Positions 33,721-44,600 of a DNA stretch of 64,000 nucleotides are shown piece after piece. A model generated the notes under the pieces. The model did no database searches. It saw only the letters and a program-made list of their open reading frames with translations, and was not told the origin of the DNA. The stretch's first letter is position 1; every line of letters begins with the position of its first letter. Source of the stretch: Gari tellinella (lineage: Eukaryota; Mollusca; Bivalvia; Cardiida; Psammobiidae); contig OV277863.1 of assembly GCA_922989275.2 (NCBI GenBank), forward strand, positions 25,324,001-25,388,000. Direction: 5' to 3'. Both the position numbers and the translations under genes were made by a program.

Positions 33721-33864
33721 TAATATTTCGAAGGGGGCCATGATATTATGGGGGGGTCACTTTATTTCATGTCATACTCTATTTCGGCCAAAAGTCACTT
33801 TTTCTGAAATATTTCGACCGGGGGGTCACTCTATTACGGGGGTCACAATATTTCATTACATCGG

Positions 33865-34148
33865 CAACTAAATATCGACAGGGATTTCAGATATTGTCAA
33901 TATTGCCGACATAGTAACATTTATGTCGCCGAGGATGAATTCCACATGTTCCTAGTTTGTCCGTTATATAACGATATAAGAATCGAATGTTTTAAAACAT
34001 GCTGGTTGCAACGACTAGTTTGCATAAGAACATTTCATTTGATAATGTCAGACTCTAGTGATAGCAGTATACATGCTGCTGCAAAAATTATATTCCGAGC
34101 ATTCGAGGTCAGAGAGGAATATTTGAAAGCTAACTGTAAGACATAGAT
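33865..34148 (+). pseudogene. CR1-like LINE, right part of a split frame
   Basis: QLNIDRDFRYCQYCRHSNIY then AEDEFHMFLVCPLYNDIRIE forms the C-terminal C..C/H....C finger, parallel to CHVC...DEFHYIFECSKF in the LINE at 19145. It runs to a stop at 34144-34146 after EEYLKANCKT. Confidence 0.8.
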
Positions 34149-34486
34149 ACAATGTATATGTTTAGATACATGCATTCAATATATTTATGGTTTATTCCAT
34201 AACCGGATAAGTTTGTTGGTATTCAAGTATTTATTCGTAAATGACACTTGCAAATAGCTATTATAGAGATCGGTATAAACTACATAATAAGGTTTATGTA
34301 ATGTTTTAAAATATTTAGATATTTAGAATATGTAATATGAAAAGCACAACTGCACGTGTCACGTACGATTAAACTCGTAGCTATAGGCTATGAATCATTC
34401 GTAGCATATGTTTAACATGTGCTGAAACAAGTAGGAAAAGAATACCATTTGTACATGCTATTATAATATTTAACATGATAGAATAT
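34149..34486. other. AT-rich, perhaps LINE 3' UTR
   Basis: Follows the LINE stop; no tail or gene recognised. Confidence 0.35.
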
Positions 34487-37400
34487 ATATCTTCAAGAAG
34501 AGACATGTGTTCTCGTTGTACTTCAACGTGTTTGCATTTTCTATCAATCACAATCACGGATTCCGAAATCTATTTCAACCGTTTCGTTGCTTTGTCATAG
34601 CCTGTAAAGGCATGAATGCATAAAAGAGATTTTACAAACGTATTGGCATGCCTCAAAATCACACCACGCACGCTTAACATGCTTCCAACACAAGCATGGT
34701 ATGGTATCTACCATTATGAGTTCTTCCAAACTGATGTTTAATAGCATGCACTTGAATGTATTTGAACTGGTGCAACATCCTAAATGTAGCCTTAGGTTTG
34801 TCAGTGTGCAGTTCTAACGCTTAAATTACCAGAATGCATGGTACGAAAATATCACTGTTACTTGGTGTGTTTTTTTAAACACTTTGGTGATGACCAGCAA
34901 AAGAAGCTGCAATCACATGCAAAACAAAAACAACATACGATAAATTTCCGTGTTTGTACAATGCGTCACTATACTCACATCAGCATCAGCAGGTGAGCTA
35001 CAAACTTTGAGAAGGATGCGAAAATGAACTATTTTCTTTTTTGAAAAGACCAATGCATCAATTGTTTGCAAATTCATTGAACATTTTCTTCTGGTTCAAG
35101 TCTACACAATGAAAAACAGTCACAGTGTTAGGAAGTTAAGTTGACTACTGCACTCACCTCATGTTTCTATTTGCTCTTTTTTCGGGGTTCCAATTGATCG
35201 TCATACGTATCTTCGAGAAAGCATACCATCAATGTCAACCTTGTAATTTTCTCAAATAAGAACAAATGTATGGCACAACCCCGTCCCTGAAATAGTCTCC
35301 TATGGTCACAGAGCTTATTGGAAGAACTATTTAGACAAGCACAGCACCATCGATAACACCAGTGGTCTGCGAGTGTCCAGATCGGACAGTCAAAACTTTT
35401 ACTCTTGCCTCAGTGATGCATACGGCCTTTCTTAGTTATTAAGGTGGATAGGTAAACCTTTCATTGGTAAGGAAATATCCATTGGCACTGCATGACGAAT
35501 TGGTTGCAAGTAACTGTAACGTGTTGGAAGTCTCAAAGTTTCAGACAAAAATTCTTGTAATAACGCCATGTTAACTGTTGATACTTTAACAGTGAATACT
35601 TTCTTTTGGGAACAAATTCGTTTGTTTAGAAAGTGTATTTCATGTTACATTTAAATGTCTATGACCTTCTCCGCGACATTAGGGGTTGTATTGACTTATC
35701 GAAGTCCAGCAGTTTACCATTATCTGCCATTAAAGGGATTTCAAAGATCTTCAAAGGCATCTACCAACGCCATCACATCCCAGTCAATAAATTATAATCA
35801 TCTTGGAATTCAGGGCGATGTTCTTCGTACATACCAGTCCATAAAACAATATGTTGTTTAAAAAGCTTGAATCCTTATACATTATTATATATTTGGATTC
35901 TTTTGTAGGATTTTTTTCACATTCGTTGATGGATTTCTTTTAAATATTTACATACTTATATCTGCACCATATAACAATTTTATGTTTCTCGGTGCCGTTA
36001 ATCTCTCTCAATCAATCAATCAATCATATAGCGAGCATGTGTGCCATTAGAAAATGCCCTTATTGATTTCTAAGCCCATGTAATTACCCTTTTTAAACAT
36101 ATTATGCACAACAAAATGTCTCTTTTATAGTCTATATCGCGGATGTGGTTTGGCAGGTTTATAACATACTGAAAATAGTCCAAAATGTTTCAAGACTCAT
36201 AACATTAGAAATTCAAACGGTTCAATATGAAATCTAAATTCTGCAGTGATGACAAAATTTCAGTAGCATTTGTTGCGCAATATCAATCTTTAGTGTCTTT
36301 CTAAAAATTGTACAGTGCATATACTGAGGCCTGTCGTACGCATTTTGGTTTCTTAATGTGATGGATGCCATTGAACGTATGAACTCTGCCACTAGTCAAG
36401 CACATTTAGTGCGTGTTGTTGTCCTCCCAATACAGTTTAAACAGACTCAATTCACTCATCGCAGCATAATGACCAATGTGCATTGCTCCAAGTGCAACAA
36501 GGGTTGCTGACTCACCGTGTTATGTCTGCGGGTATTGCCACTGAAGTTTCTTTTCAAACATGAAGACAGGCTGATCGGCTTCCATTACTGGTGACTGACG
36601 TGCATTGGTGATGTTTCTGGCCTTATGGAGGACTTTCATTCCTTGTGAAACTATTGAAGGACGGTAAGAAAATTCAATGAACTGAACAAACATGTATGAC
36701 CTAGATGGTGGGGTAGCTTGAATCTATGTGATACTAGCAAAGTATGCTGCCTATAAAATCCTGTCATCCGCTTCAAGGAATAGTTTCTACAACAGGCTTT
36801 ATACGTGTTTCAACAATATATGACCTTCTTGTATATTATTTGGGTGATTGAAAGATAGAGGAGTATACTGATTGTTGATCCTCAAGACATGAACGTGAAT
36901 AGCAGTATTATGATGATTTAATGACTTACTAATTGGAACAACACGTTATTAAAAACACGATACTATGTGATGGCATTATAATGTCGAAACCTTTGATATT
37001 TTGTCAATGCAATGTCGTCACATTTTGCTATAATTTGCTCATTTGACCTTACCAGCACAATCAAAAGTCATTTTTAACGCCAGAAATGAACTTATCGACC
37101 ACAAATTAGCTTGAAATCATGTATCACACATAGTTGCAAGGCCAAATTATTTCCGGGTATTGTTTATCTTTTCAAAATGGCCGACAAAATGGCCGACGGC
37201 AGCCATCTTGGATTTTTTAAAGTTGTTTTTGTTATTTTCCTATGATTTTATGTCACCTCCATACAATCGGAAACATTTTCAGTATGATTTATAGAGAAAC
37301 TCACTAAGCACCCCTACAAATAAGTGCATATACTGGTGAAAAGAAGCAGTAATTTAATCTTTCAGGGGCAGATAATCAATACTAATTTCTCGACTTATCC

Positions 37401-37530
37401 GGCGGCCGTTTAACATCCAACAAGTGCCAATTGGTAGGGAATACTTCCACCTTTAACATGATATAGGTCTCATAAAGTCCGGCAAGGGGGGGGGGGGGGG
37501 GGGGGGGCTAGGGTCCAGGTAGCCCTGAAT
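34487..37530 (+). repeat. segmental duplicate, copy 2
   Basis: Direct repeat of 29616-32195. It includes 34709-35411, missing from copy 1: the junction TATGGTATC/AGTGATGCAT in copy 1 is interrupted here. It lacks the TA-1 MITE. The right boundary is after CCAGGTAGCCCTGAATCTA. Nothing in it looks like an intact gene. Confidence 0.9.
37486..37507 (+). repeat. 22-nt poly-G tract
   Basis: The same position in copy 1 (32162-32168) has only 7 G, so the run grew, or was shortened, since the duplication. Confidence 0.9.
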
Positions 37531-37654
37531 CTATTATGGCAGCCCTGCAAAATGTTTGCCACATATAATCACAATAGCCCACAGGATGCAGTAGGTTTAA
37601 GCGTTTTAGAAGTGAAGGTTGCAGCGGGCACGACGTTTATGTGCAACACCCTTT

Positions 37655-37995
37655 TCATTGCTAACAGTTTGAAGCTTGATCAGATGCCGGGTTACCTGAT
37701 CAGATTCCAAACTGTTTACAACCCAGGGACCCGTTTCATAAAATTTCGTAGGACAAAAACGATCGTAAGTCTAAACTTTAAAATACATTTAATTTCTAAT
37801 TTCTCCATCTAATCCTGTCTTATTACATCTGTTTGGAATCGTCTTTTCAAGACGATTCCAAAAAGATGTTACAAGACAGGATTAGATGGAGAGATGAATA
37901 ATTATTGAGACTTTTATAATCTGACTTACGACAACATTTGTCGTGCGACGTTTTATGAAACGGGCACCGGATTCCAAACTGTTTACTACTCAGAT
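37655..37995. mobile_element. payload A remnant split by a payload C element
   Basis: Payload A (AACAGTTTGAAGCTTGATCA...CAAACTGTTTAC) at 37660-37719 is followed at 37726-37967 by an element with inverted ends GGGACCCGTTTCATAAAA and TTTTATGAAACGGGCACC. The 16-bp sequence ATTCCAAACTGTTTAC occurs on both sides, so it may be a long target duplication. Confidence 0.65.
37800..37894. repeat. payload C hairpin
   Basis: Arms TCTCCATCTAATCCTGTCTT...TTTGGAATCGTCTT, loop TTC, mirrored arm with a few mismatches. Inner stem shared with 1491-1557; outer arms unrelated. Confidence 0.8.
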
Positions 37996-38081
37996 GATGA
38001 GAAGTTCAGGAATTTCAAAGTAGTCATTTTCTGCACTTTAATATTGCTTTGTGTTTTCACAAATGTCTACATGTGATTGTA

Positions 38082-38330
38082 CAGGGAAGAAGACGCTATT
38101 CTTTCCCATTCAACCCCAAACGAAGCGCAAAAACGCATTCCAAATAAAATGTAGAAAATGACAAGTTTTTGACAATTCTGAGTGTTCCTTTCAATTTGAA
38201 TGGCAAACAGTTTGGAGCCTGATCAGACGCCGGGTTACCCGGCGTCTGATCTGGCTCCAAACTGTCTGCAATGGAAATAATAGTATTAGCATAAATGCGT
38301 TAATTGGGAAAAACAACGTCTTCTCCACTG
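38082..38330. mobile_element. TA-1 hairpin MITE
   Basis: Left end decayed (CAGGGAAGAAGACGCTATTC), right end ACGTCTTCTCCACTG-TA. Payload A at 38203-38267 has only one extra change near the end. Confidence 0.85.
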
Positions 38331-38390
38331 TATTTGTGTTTAATTCCGTTTGAACGGGAACTACTCATGCCCTGTTAATTGTAGCAGGCA

Positions 38391-38717
38391 CGGTAGAGAA
38401 AACGTCATTCCATCCCCATTAACGCGTTTATGTCAAAACAAATACAGTCAAACCTCTCTAGATTGTATGGCTTATTGGGTGTTTAAGTCAGGTGACTATC
38501 ACCTGACTTGTATACAACCAATTAGAATTCTTTTAGTGGTCGTAATAGAGAGGTTTTACTGTTTGTCCAATGCAAACGGTTTGGAGCTAGATCAGACGCC
38601 GGATAACCCGGCGTCTGCTCAGGCTCCAAACTGTTTAGCCATTCAGATTAGAATGAATTGATAGAAATTTCTAACATTTGATATTTTCTACATTTTATTG
38701 CAATGCATTTCCGCCGC
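38391..38717. mobile_element. TA-1 hairpin MITE interrupted by TA-3
   Basis: Reverse-oriented copy: AAAACGTCATTCCATCCCC, AACGCGTTTATG, then a TA-3 insertion at 38445-38561, then payload A (CAAACGGTTTGGAGCTAGAT...CCAAACTGTTTAG). Confidence 0.7.
38445..38561. mobile_element. TA-3 hairpin MITE, nested
   Basis: CAGTCAAACCTCTCTAGATT to TAATAGAGAGGTTTTACTG. The payload has shrunk to GTCAGGTGA/TCACCTGAC, a 20-bp hairpin. Confidence 0.8.
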
Positions 38718-38932
38718 AGGAATAACATGCTTTGCGCTTGTCGGGATACAATAAGCAACAGTAGGTACACCATGATGGGGGATGTCCAAATATAACAAGG
38801 TTAAACCAGGTTCGTATTCCGACAGAGTTTAAGTATTTTGGGTTAGCATTTTCTAACCCTAACTTTTCCGCTTAGAAAAAGTTTTGTCTAACTTTTCCTC
38901 TAAAGAAAACTGTTTAGTACGTAATCCTGTTA
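38718..38932. other. no gene seen
   Basis: Short spacer before the palindrome; contains CTAACCCTAACTTTTC-like repeats. Confidence 0.3.
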
Positions 38933-39071
38933 GGACCGCTACTTTTTCTAATTTTCATTTTTTGTAAAACGCCGAAAAAAGATGCGAGAATGCCCCGTTG
39001 CATTCTCGCATCTTTTTTCGGCGTTTTAGAAAAAAATGAAAATTAGAAAAAGTAGCGGTCCTAACAGGATT
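38933..39071. repeat. 139-bp near-perfect palindrome
   Basis: Arms of about 66 bp from AATCCTGTTAGGACCGCTAC through AAAACGCCGAAAAAAGATGC to GCATTCTCGC, with loop CCCGTT. Only about two differences between arms. No end sequence matching the other chassis. Confidence 0.9.
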
Positions 39072-39244
39072 CCGTAGTTTAGACTAAACTAACGCTGTTC
39101 CGAAGGTCATTCCAAACTAAAATGAAGTCACATCTCTCGCACACGAACACGAGCGATGTTATTTGCGTTGTTTTGCTCTGTTCTACCCGTTCGAGAAAAA
39201 AAATATAATTAACCTGAATGTACGAATGGAAAGACATAATTATC

Positions 39245-39487
39245 CAGTGGAGAGGACTTTATTCGTTCCCAAGAAACGAGTTTATCCTAAAACAATTATT
39301 TCCATTGCAAACAGTTTTGTGCCGGATCAGGCGCCGGGTAATCCGGCGTCTAATCAGGGACCAAACTGTTTGCAATTTTAAGATTAAATTGAACTTCAGA
39401 ATTGTTTAAGGCGTGTCATCTTCTACTTTTTTGCAATGCGTTTTCGTTTTGTTTACGTTTAAACGAGAAAGAATAACTTCTTCTCTG
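39245..39487. mobile_element. TA-1 hairpin MITE, reverse and decayed
   Basis: CCAGTGGAGAGGACTTTATTC at left, AGAATAACTTCTTCTCTG-TA at right. Payload A arms have several unpaired changes. Confidence 0.75.
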
Positions 39488-39777
39488 TACCTTTAAATCT
39501 AGGCTAATCACTGCTAAATCATGAATGGTCAAACTAGATCATATACAATGCACCAGTTTTAAGTTGCTCGTTATCCACAAATATTTACTTTTCACATAAT
39601 TATGCCTACAAACGGCATTTCATTACTTCTGAAGTGACTGTATTCAAAACATTGGAAAATAAAGTTAGACTAATATTGCCATAAATAACTCGGTAACGAG
39701 GCTTAGTGGAGCGAAACTCAGCAAAATATTGACATGATAACCGTACTAAAGATTAACTAAATGTTTGACTTTTGTTA
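39488..39777. other. no gene seen
   Basis: AT-rich spacer. Confidence 0.3.
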
Positions 39778-40132
39778 CAGTGCTCCCTCCCTACAACGGC
39801 CCTCTGAACTACGATTCCCTCTTTACAACAACGCTTGCCGCTGTTCCCCAAACAAGACAAGTATGTCCAACAGTTTCTCTTCTGCAATATCGTCTGCTTA
39901 AAATTGTCGTCTGACGTTTTTCTTAAAGTCACATATTGGACATTTTGACAAAAAAAACCATACTGATGAGTGACAAACAGCTTGAACCCAGATCAGACGC
40001 CGCGTGACGCGGCGTCTGATCTGGATTTAAGCTATTTGCAATTGTAAGCCAATTTCCCTCCCTATAACAACTCCCTCCGAACAACACACACAATCGTTGT
40101 CTCCCATTTGGTGTAGTAGAGAGGGAGCATTG
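39778..40132. mobile_element. TA-2 hairpin MITE
   Basis: CAGTGCTCCCTCCCTACAAC to GAGAGGGAGCATTG. Internal repeats TCGTCTGC; payload A at 39975-40039 (ACAAACAGCTTGAACCCAGA; apex CGCGTGACGCG). Confidence 0.85.
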
Positions 40133-40339
40133 TTTATGTTCTAGAGATTTGATAAATTTGATAGATATAATGCACATATACAGTAACACTTGTAATCAAC
40201 GATCAATCAATTAAAATATAATGAGCATTTCTAACCGCGTAGAAGCTTATTGTTGAACTCAACAGGGTCTGCACGTCGCCTTATTGATCATGTAATGGCT
40301 CAGTATTGTAACCCCTATATTGCCGTGACGTCATCAGTT

Positions 40340-40530
40340 TTAAACAATTGTCGTCTGCTTTTATTTCTGAAATTTAAATTTTAGAAATTTGACTCAAGAA
40401 ATATTGAAATGAGTGTCAAACAGATTGGATCCTGATCAGACGCCGTGTTACGCGGCGTCTGATCAGGATCCAAACTGTTTGCAAATAATAATTGTACTCT
40501 GGGGTTAGGCAATGAAGGGATAAACTAAAG
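40340..40530. mobile_element. TTAA-2 hairpin MITE
   Basis: CAATTGTCGTCTGC flank, payload A at 40417-40481 with GATCCTGATCAGACGCC on both arms, then GGCAATGAAGGGATAAAC. TTAA ends decayed. Confidence 0.7.
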
Positions 40531-40678
40531 CAATTATCGAGGGATAAAACCATATAATGGATAATGAATAGTTCCAAAAAGCAGTATGGATAGGTCAGCT
40601 GAATGTGTCTCTGTTTAGATAAGTTCCATGGTTCGATATACTCAGTATGGACATTTTGCAAATCACTGCACTGGGGTA

Positions 40679-40926
40679 CAGTGGAGAAAACATTATTCTT
40701 TCCCGTTTAAACGCAAAATGAAACGCAAACGCAAATCGCTAAAATGTAGGAAATAACCATTTATTTACATTTCTAATTATGTTTATTAATCTGAGCGGCA
40801 AACAGTTTGGAGCCTGATCAGACGCCGGGTTACCCGGCGTCTGATCTGGCTCCAAACTGTTTGTAATGGAAAAATTAGTTTTAGCGTGAACGCGTTTATT
40901 GGGAAAGAATAACGTTTTTCCCACTG
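40679..40926. mobile_element. TA-1 hairpin MITE
   Basis: CAGTGGAGAAAACATTATTC to AACGTTTTTCCCACTG, TA both sides. Payload A at 40798-40862 is nearly perfect. Inner TIR includes GTTTAAACGCAAA and its counterpart AACGCGTTTATT. Confidence 0.95.
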
Positions 40927-40942
40927 TAAGTGTAATGACATT

Positions 40943-41008
40943 TGCAAACAGTTTGGCTCCTGATTAGACACCGAATTACACTGCGCCTTATCACAACTCA
41001 GACTGTTT
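40943..41008. repeat. payload A hairpin, decayed
   Basis: GCAAACAGTTTGGCTCCTGA...CAGACTGTTTGG, apex ACCGAATTACACTGCG. Chassis unclear. Confidence 0.6.
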
Positions 41009-41009
41009 G

Positions 41010-41869
41010 GTTTCATATCGATGTTCTTTGAAGTCAAAATACCTAAACTATAGAATTAGAAATTTAAAGCAGACTACAAATTTAAAGCATCGATTAGATT
41101 TAACATCTATCAAATAATCTGTCCGCCTTTCAAGTTTCTCAAAGTCGTTAGATAAAGTCATTGCTCTTTGTCACGTGAACCCTATTACTGCCAAAATATA
41201 ATCTGCCTAAAAAATGATATTCTACAATATCATTTGCCACATCATAATTAAGGCCACTTGAGAAACTTCGATACAAGTGTCCACAAATAGATTCAGATTA
41301 AAGGCCGCGTTTTTAGATGTCAGATCTGGATACAAACATTTAGCGGTACCATTGTACTCGAGTACGGCAATGCAGAGGTTACTAATAAGCTGCGAAACAC
41401 ATGAGAACTCTTAGCTTCACGATGCCATAATGCTGCGATCAACTTCGTATACAAAGCAGTCATTGATACGAATCATTTGTTGACAACTATTGATAACTAT
41501 AAACACAAATTATTACATCATCCCAACTGACAGACCGTGTAATATAGAGAAATATTAATCAACAACGGCAAAACGAGGTTAGACATACACATATAGCAAC
41601 ATTTATAGGGTATTAGTTAAATTTCAATTTAAACCAATGAATCCGGGGTGATAGTGTTCGCTTAATGGTATCAACATTCTCATACTACTTATGGCCATTA
41701 GGGGTATGATTTCCTTGTGTAAACTAGCTTGTTCAGTGTGATACCGTTACGCAAGTATTTAGATAGATAGCTTCTAATTTATGCACACTAAAATGGTGTT
41801 GTTTCCAATGAATATTTATTTATTTATTTATACATGTATATACTAGGAAGGTTGAGGTAGGTGAAAGCT
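41010..41869. other. no gene; possible LINE remnant
   Basis: Around 41355-41470 a plus-strand reading LEYGNA...NKLRN...CHNAAINFVY recalls the LDYGNALL...KLQ..QNAAARL block of CR1-type LINEs. Too short to be sure. Confidence 0.3.
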
Positions 41870-42084
41870 TTAACCCTTTCACCCTCAATGACGTCATAAA
41901 TCGCATTTGCAAACAGTTTTTATCCTGATCAGACGCCGCGTAACGCGGCGTCTGATCAGAATCAAAACTGTTTGCCACTTATTTTGAAAATTACGTCAGT
42001 TATACTACATTCAATCTTAAGTTTGAAACGATATTGCAGACAACACTATTGAAACAGACGACAATATGGCGATGAAGGGGTAAA
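41870..42084. mobile_element. TTAA-2 hairpin MITE
   Basis: TTAA-CCCTTTCACCCTCAATG to GCGATGAAGGGGTAAA. Payload A at 41907-41972: TTTTTATCCTGATCAGACGC and the mirrored AATCAAAACTGTTTG. Confidence 0.85.
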
Positions 42085-42111
42085 AACTGCATGCTAAACT
42101 TGAAGGGATAA

Positions 42112-42178
42112 ACAAGATGAAAGTAAAACAGAACGCCCCTATAGGATCGTTGTATTTTGCTTTCATCTTGCTTTATAT
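42112..42178. repeat. payload B-like hairpin
   Basis: CAAGATGAAAGTAAAACAGA...TTTTGCTTTCATCTTG, apex CCCCTATAGGATCG. Confidence 0.65.
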
Positions 42179-42256
42179 CACCACCTTTCTTTAACAGCGT
42201 TGACGAGACTTCATTCGATTAATCGTACTAGCGAGGCGTTACTGTTTCTAGACTTA

Positions 42257-42454
42257 CAGTGAAACCTCTGTTTAACAACACTCAACTTTAGCCTTATTGT
42301 AACTGTGCAGCACAGGTGATAGCTTAATGCAGGACAAAATTAATGCAGAAAGCTCCTTCAGGAGCTTTCTGCATTACTTTTGTCCTGCATTTAGCAGCAA
42401 AATGCTTTTAAAGTTTTCGTTCTTATTCAATATCGCCTTAGAGAGGGGTCACTG
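42257..42454. mobile_element. TA-3-like hairpin MITE, variant payload
   Basis: CAGTGAAACCTCTGTTTAAC to TTAGAGAGGGGTCACTG, TA both sides. Hairpin GCTTAATGCAGGACAAAA...AGCTCCTTCAGGAGCT...CTTTTGTCCTGCATT. Its stem is reshuffled relative to payload B but keeps GCAGAAAGCTCC. Confidence 0.75.
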
Positions 42455-43309
42455 TATTTAATCAAAGACACTACATTGCAGGACATCTATGTGGTACAGT
42501 ATACAAACACTGATACTCGCAGTGAAAATGTCTAAAATATATGCACGTATGTGTTTGTGATCTCAAAACGTAACTTTCAGTAAAACGAATGTAAACTAAA
42601 GAGACAATCGTGCATGCGAGACAACGAAAGGGTTGTGAATATTACGACAGATTATAACGGGTGGACAATTTAACAGCTAGTTATCTAACTGGGATTTGCC
42701 AGGACAGATTTTTGATACTCGCTTGGACCTTCGAACGGTAAGATATGCTTTATATGACACACTAAATCCTTGTTTGTGAGAAAGTCTTTCAAACATATGT
42801 GTTCACATACTTTTAGTAGTGATTTAATATTTTTGTTATAACAGTAAACAGAACAGTTTGTCTGACATGTAATTTATTTTAATAATACCTACTTGTATTA
42901 TATTTTATTATATTGATTGCACCATGTTCATGTATTTGAACTCATGCTTTTGTTTAAGTTTAATCTTTGACTGTCTTATTTCTAAATTAGAAGACGTTAA
43001 GTAAATAGTACAGCTAAAAATGTCAACATCGTATCGACTACAATAAAAATGCTTTAACGTAAAATCTATCTTAAACGACAATAAATAAAGAGTTCAATTT
43101 GTCTTTAAAACACGTGGCAACTTAAGATAACATGGCAGCGATACATAAAGCTTATAAAGGAGTTTTGGGCTTTTTTTTTCGCCTTGCATTTGGCAGCCAG
43201 TTGTCTTTCAATAAAGACCATCGTTTTCAATGTAATTTGCTCATTAGAGATATATTGTACTGTAACTTATATTTCTGTTTTAGAATCACTTCACGGCAAA
43301 AGATGTCAT
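42455..43309. other. no gene seen
   Basis: AT-rich, no repeat recognised. Confidence 0.35.
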
Positions 43310-43495
43310 TAATTTTAAACAATTATCGTCTGCTTTTACTTCTCAAATTTAATTTTTAGGTATTTGGACACTTATGAAATATTGAAATGAGTGTCAAACA
43401 GTTTGGATTCTGATCAGACGCCGTGACTGATCAGGATCCAAACTGTTAGAAAATTACGATTTTATTCGGGGTAAGGAAGTCGAGGGGTTACTATA
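43310..43495. mobile_element. TTAA-2 hairpin MITE with apex deleted
   Basis: AATTATCGTCTGC flank; payload A CAAACAGTTTGGATTCTGAT then CAGACGCCGTGA joined directly to CTGATCAGGATCCAAACTG, so the GGCGT part of the right arm is lost. Confidence 0.7.
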
Positions 43496-43599
43496 GAAAA
43501 GATTTATTCGAGTGCTGATACAACTATATTTGAAATTAATTATGCATTTGTATGTTACCCCCTTCTCTGCATAAGTCAAGTCCATGTGCACTAACAACT

Positions 43600-43765
43600 A
43601 GAGGCAGCCTGGATCCAGATCAGACACCGAGTATTCTCACATATATCTGTGACTGATCGAGATCCAAACTATTTGGAACAAATATCGATATTTCTCCAAT
43701 CGAAATGACTCAGATAATTTGCACAAGCAATAACAGCAGACGACAATGATGTTTGATGCCGGCTA
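43600..43765. mobile_element. TTAA-2-like remnant
   Basis: CTGGATCCAGATCAGACACC...GACTGATCGAGATCCAAACT, apex replaced; then CAGCAGACGACAATGATG. Confidence 0.5.
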
Positions 43766-44331
43766 CAGTAAAACCTCTCTATTACGACCACAGACTTGTG
43801 TAAATTATTAGGTGTGTACGACAGGTGGCTGCTTAAAGCAATGTGGCAGTAAAACAGAAAACTCCTATAAGAGCTTTCTGTTTTACTGTCACATTGCTTT
43901 AAGCAATTGGAGCTTTCTGGTTTTTTACTGTCATCTTGCTTTAAGCTGTCACCTGTCTTTTATACAGCGCTTCCTCTCTACAACGACACTCAATGGGCGA
44001 CAACAATTGTGTGCGTTGTTCGAAGGGAGTCGTTATAGGGAGGGAAATCGGCTTATATTTGCAAACAGCTTGAATCAAAGCTGTTTGTCACTCGTCAGGA
44101 AGTTGTTTCTGTCAAAATGTCCATTATGTAACTTTGAGAAAATAGCAGACGACACTTTTAAGCAGACGATATTGCAGCAGTAAAAGCGTTAGACATAATT
44201 TTCCCGTTTAGGCAATTGCGACAAGAGTCGTTGTAAGGAGGGAGTCGTTGTTGGGAGGGTCGTTGTAGAAAGGGAACACTGTACAACCAATTTGCTTTTG
44301 TTTTAGTGGTTGTAATATAGAGGTTTAACTG
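43766..44331. mobile_element. TA-3 hairpin MITE interrupted by TA-2
   Basis: CAGTAAAACCTCTCTATTAC to TAATATAGAGGTTTAACTG. Payload B at 43833-43907 (GCTTAAAGCAATGTGGCAGT...). After TTTTA the TA-2 copy at 43965-44281 intervenes; the TA-3 resumes at TACAACCAATTTGC. Confidence 0.85.
43965..44281. mobile_element. TA-2 hairpin MITE, nested, hairpin collapsed
   Basis: CAGCGCTTCCTCTCTACAAC to GAAAGGGAACACTG with TA each side. The payload is only CAAACAGCTTGAATCAAAGC followed by TGTTTG: most of the stem is deleted. Confidence 0.85.
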
Positions 44332-44379
44332 TGATATCATGGTAGTGAGGGGGTTAACTGTTTTGTGTTAAATAGTATG

Positions 44380-44600
44380 CAGAGGTTATCATACCCAGCT
44401 GTTTAACTCCTAACGCTTTGTAATATTCTCGTCTGCAACAATTGCCGTCTGCCAGTATTCTCATTTTTAAATTTTCTAAACTTTCTTTTTCAAAATATGA
44501 CCAGAGTGTCTACCAGTGTGGAATCTGATGAGACGCCGAGTTACGTGGCGTCTTGTCTTAATCTAAACTGTTTGCACTTATTGTCACGGTTTCGTTGCGA
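44380..44600. mobile_element. TTAA-2 remnant
   Basis: CAACAATTGCCGTCTGCC flank and decayed payload A (GTGTGGAATCTGATGAGACG...GGCGTCTTGTC...CTAAACTGTTTGC). Confidence 0.55.

Larger units (their letters stand above)
26480..33860. mobile_element. 7.4-kb Ginger-like element
   Basis: TIRs begin TGTAATGAAATATTGTGACC and contain CCCCCGTAATAGAGTGACCC, about 40 bp in all. The flanks are CCGG (26476-26479) and TCGG (33861-33864), a 4-bp target duplication with one transition. Removing the insert plus one copy restores a LINE frame through IEKGRQLNID. A TGTNR start with a 4-bp duplication fits Ginger transposons. No integrase-like frame is open. Contents: a decayed hairpin repeat, a minisatellite, a 365-bp tandem array, a segmental-duplicate copy with a TA-1 MITE, and a 176-bp palindrome. 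Confidence 0.65.

Noticed and set aside
40416..41037. Frames ending in RRRVTRRLIRLQTVC-like peptides at many places
   Set aside because: All are translations of payload A (CCGGGTTACCCGG region); they occur in every copy on both strands and are not genes.
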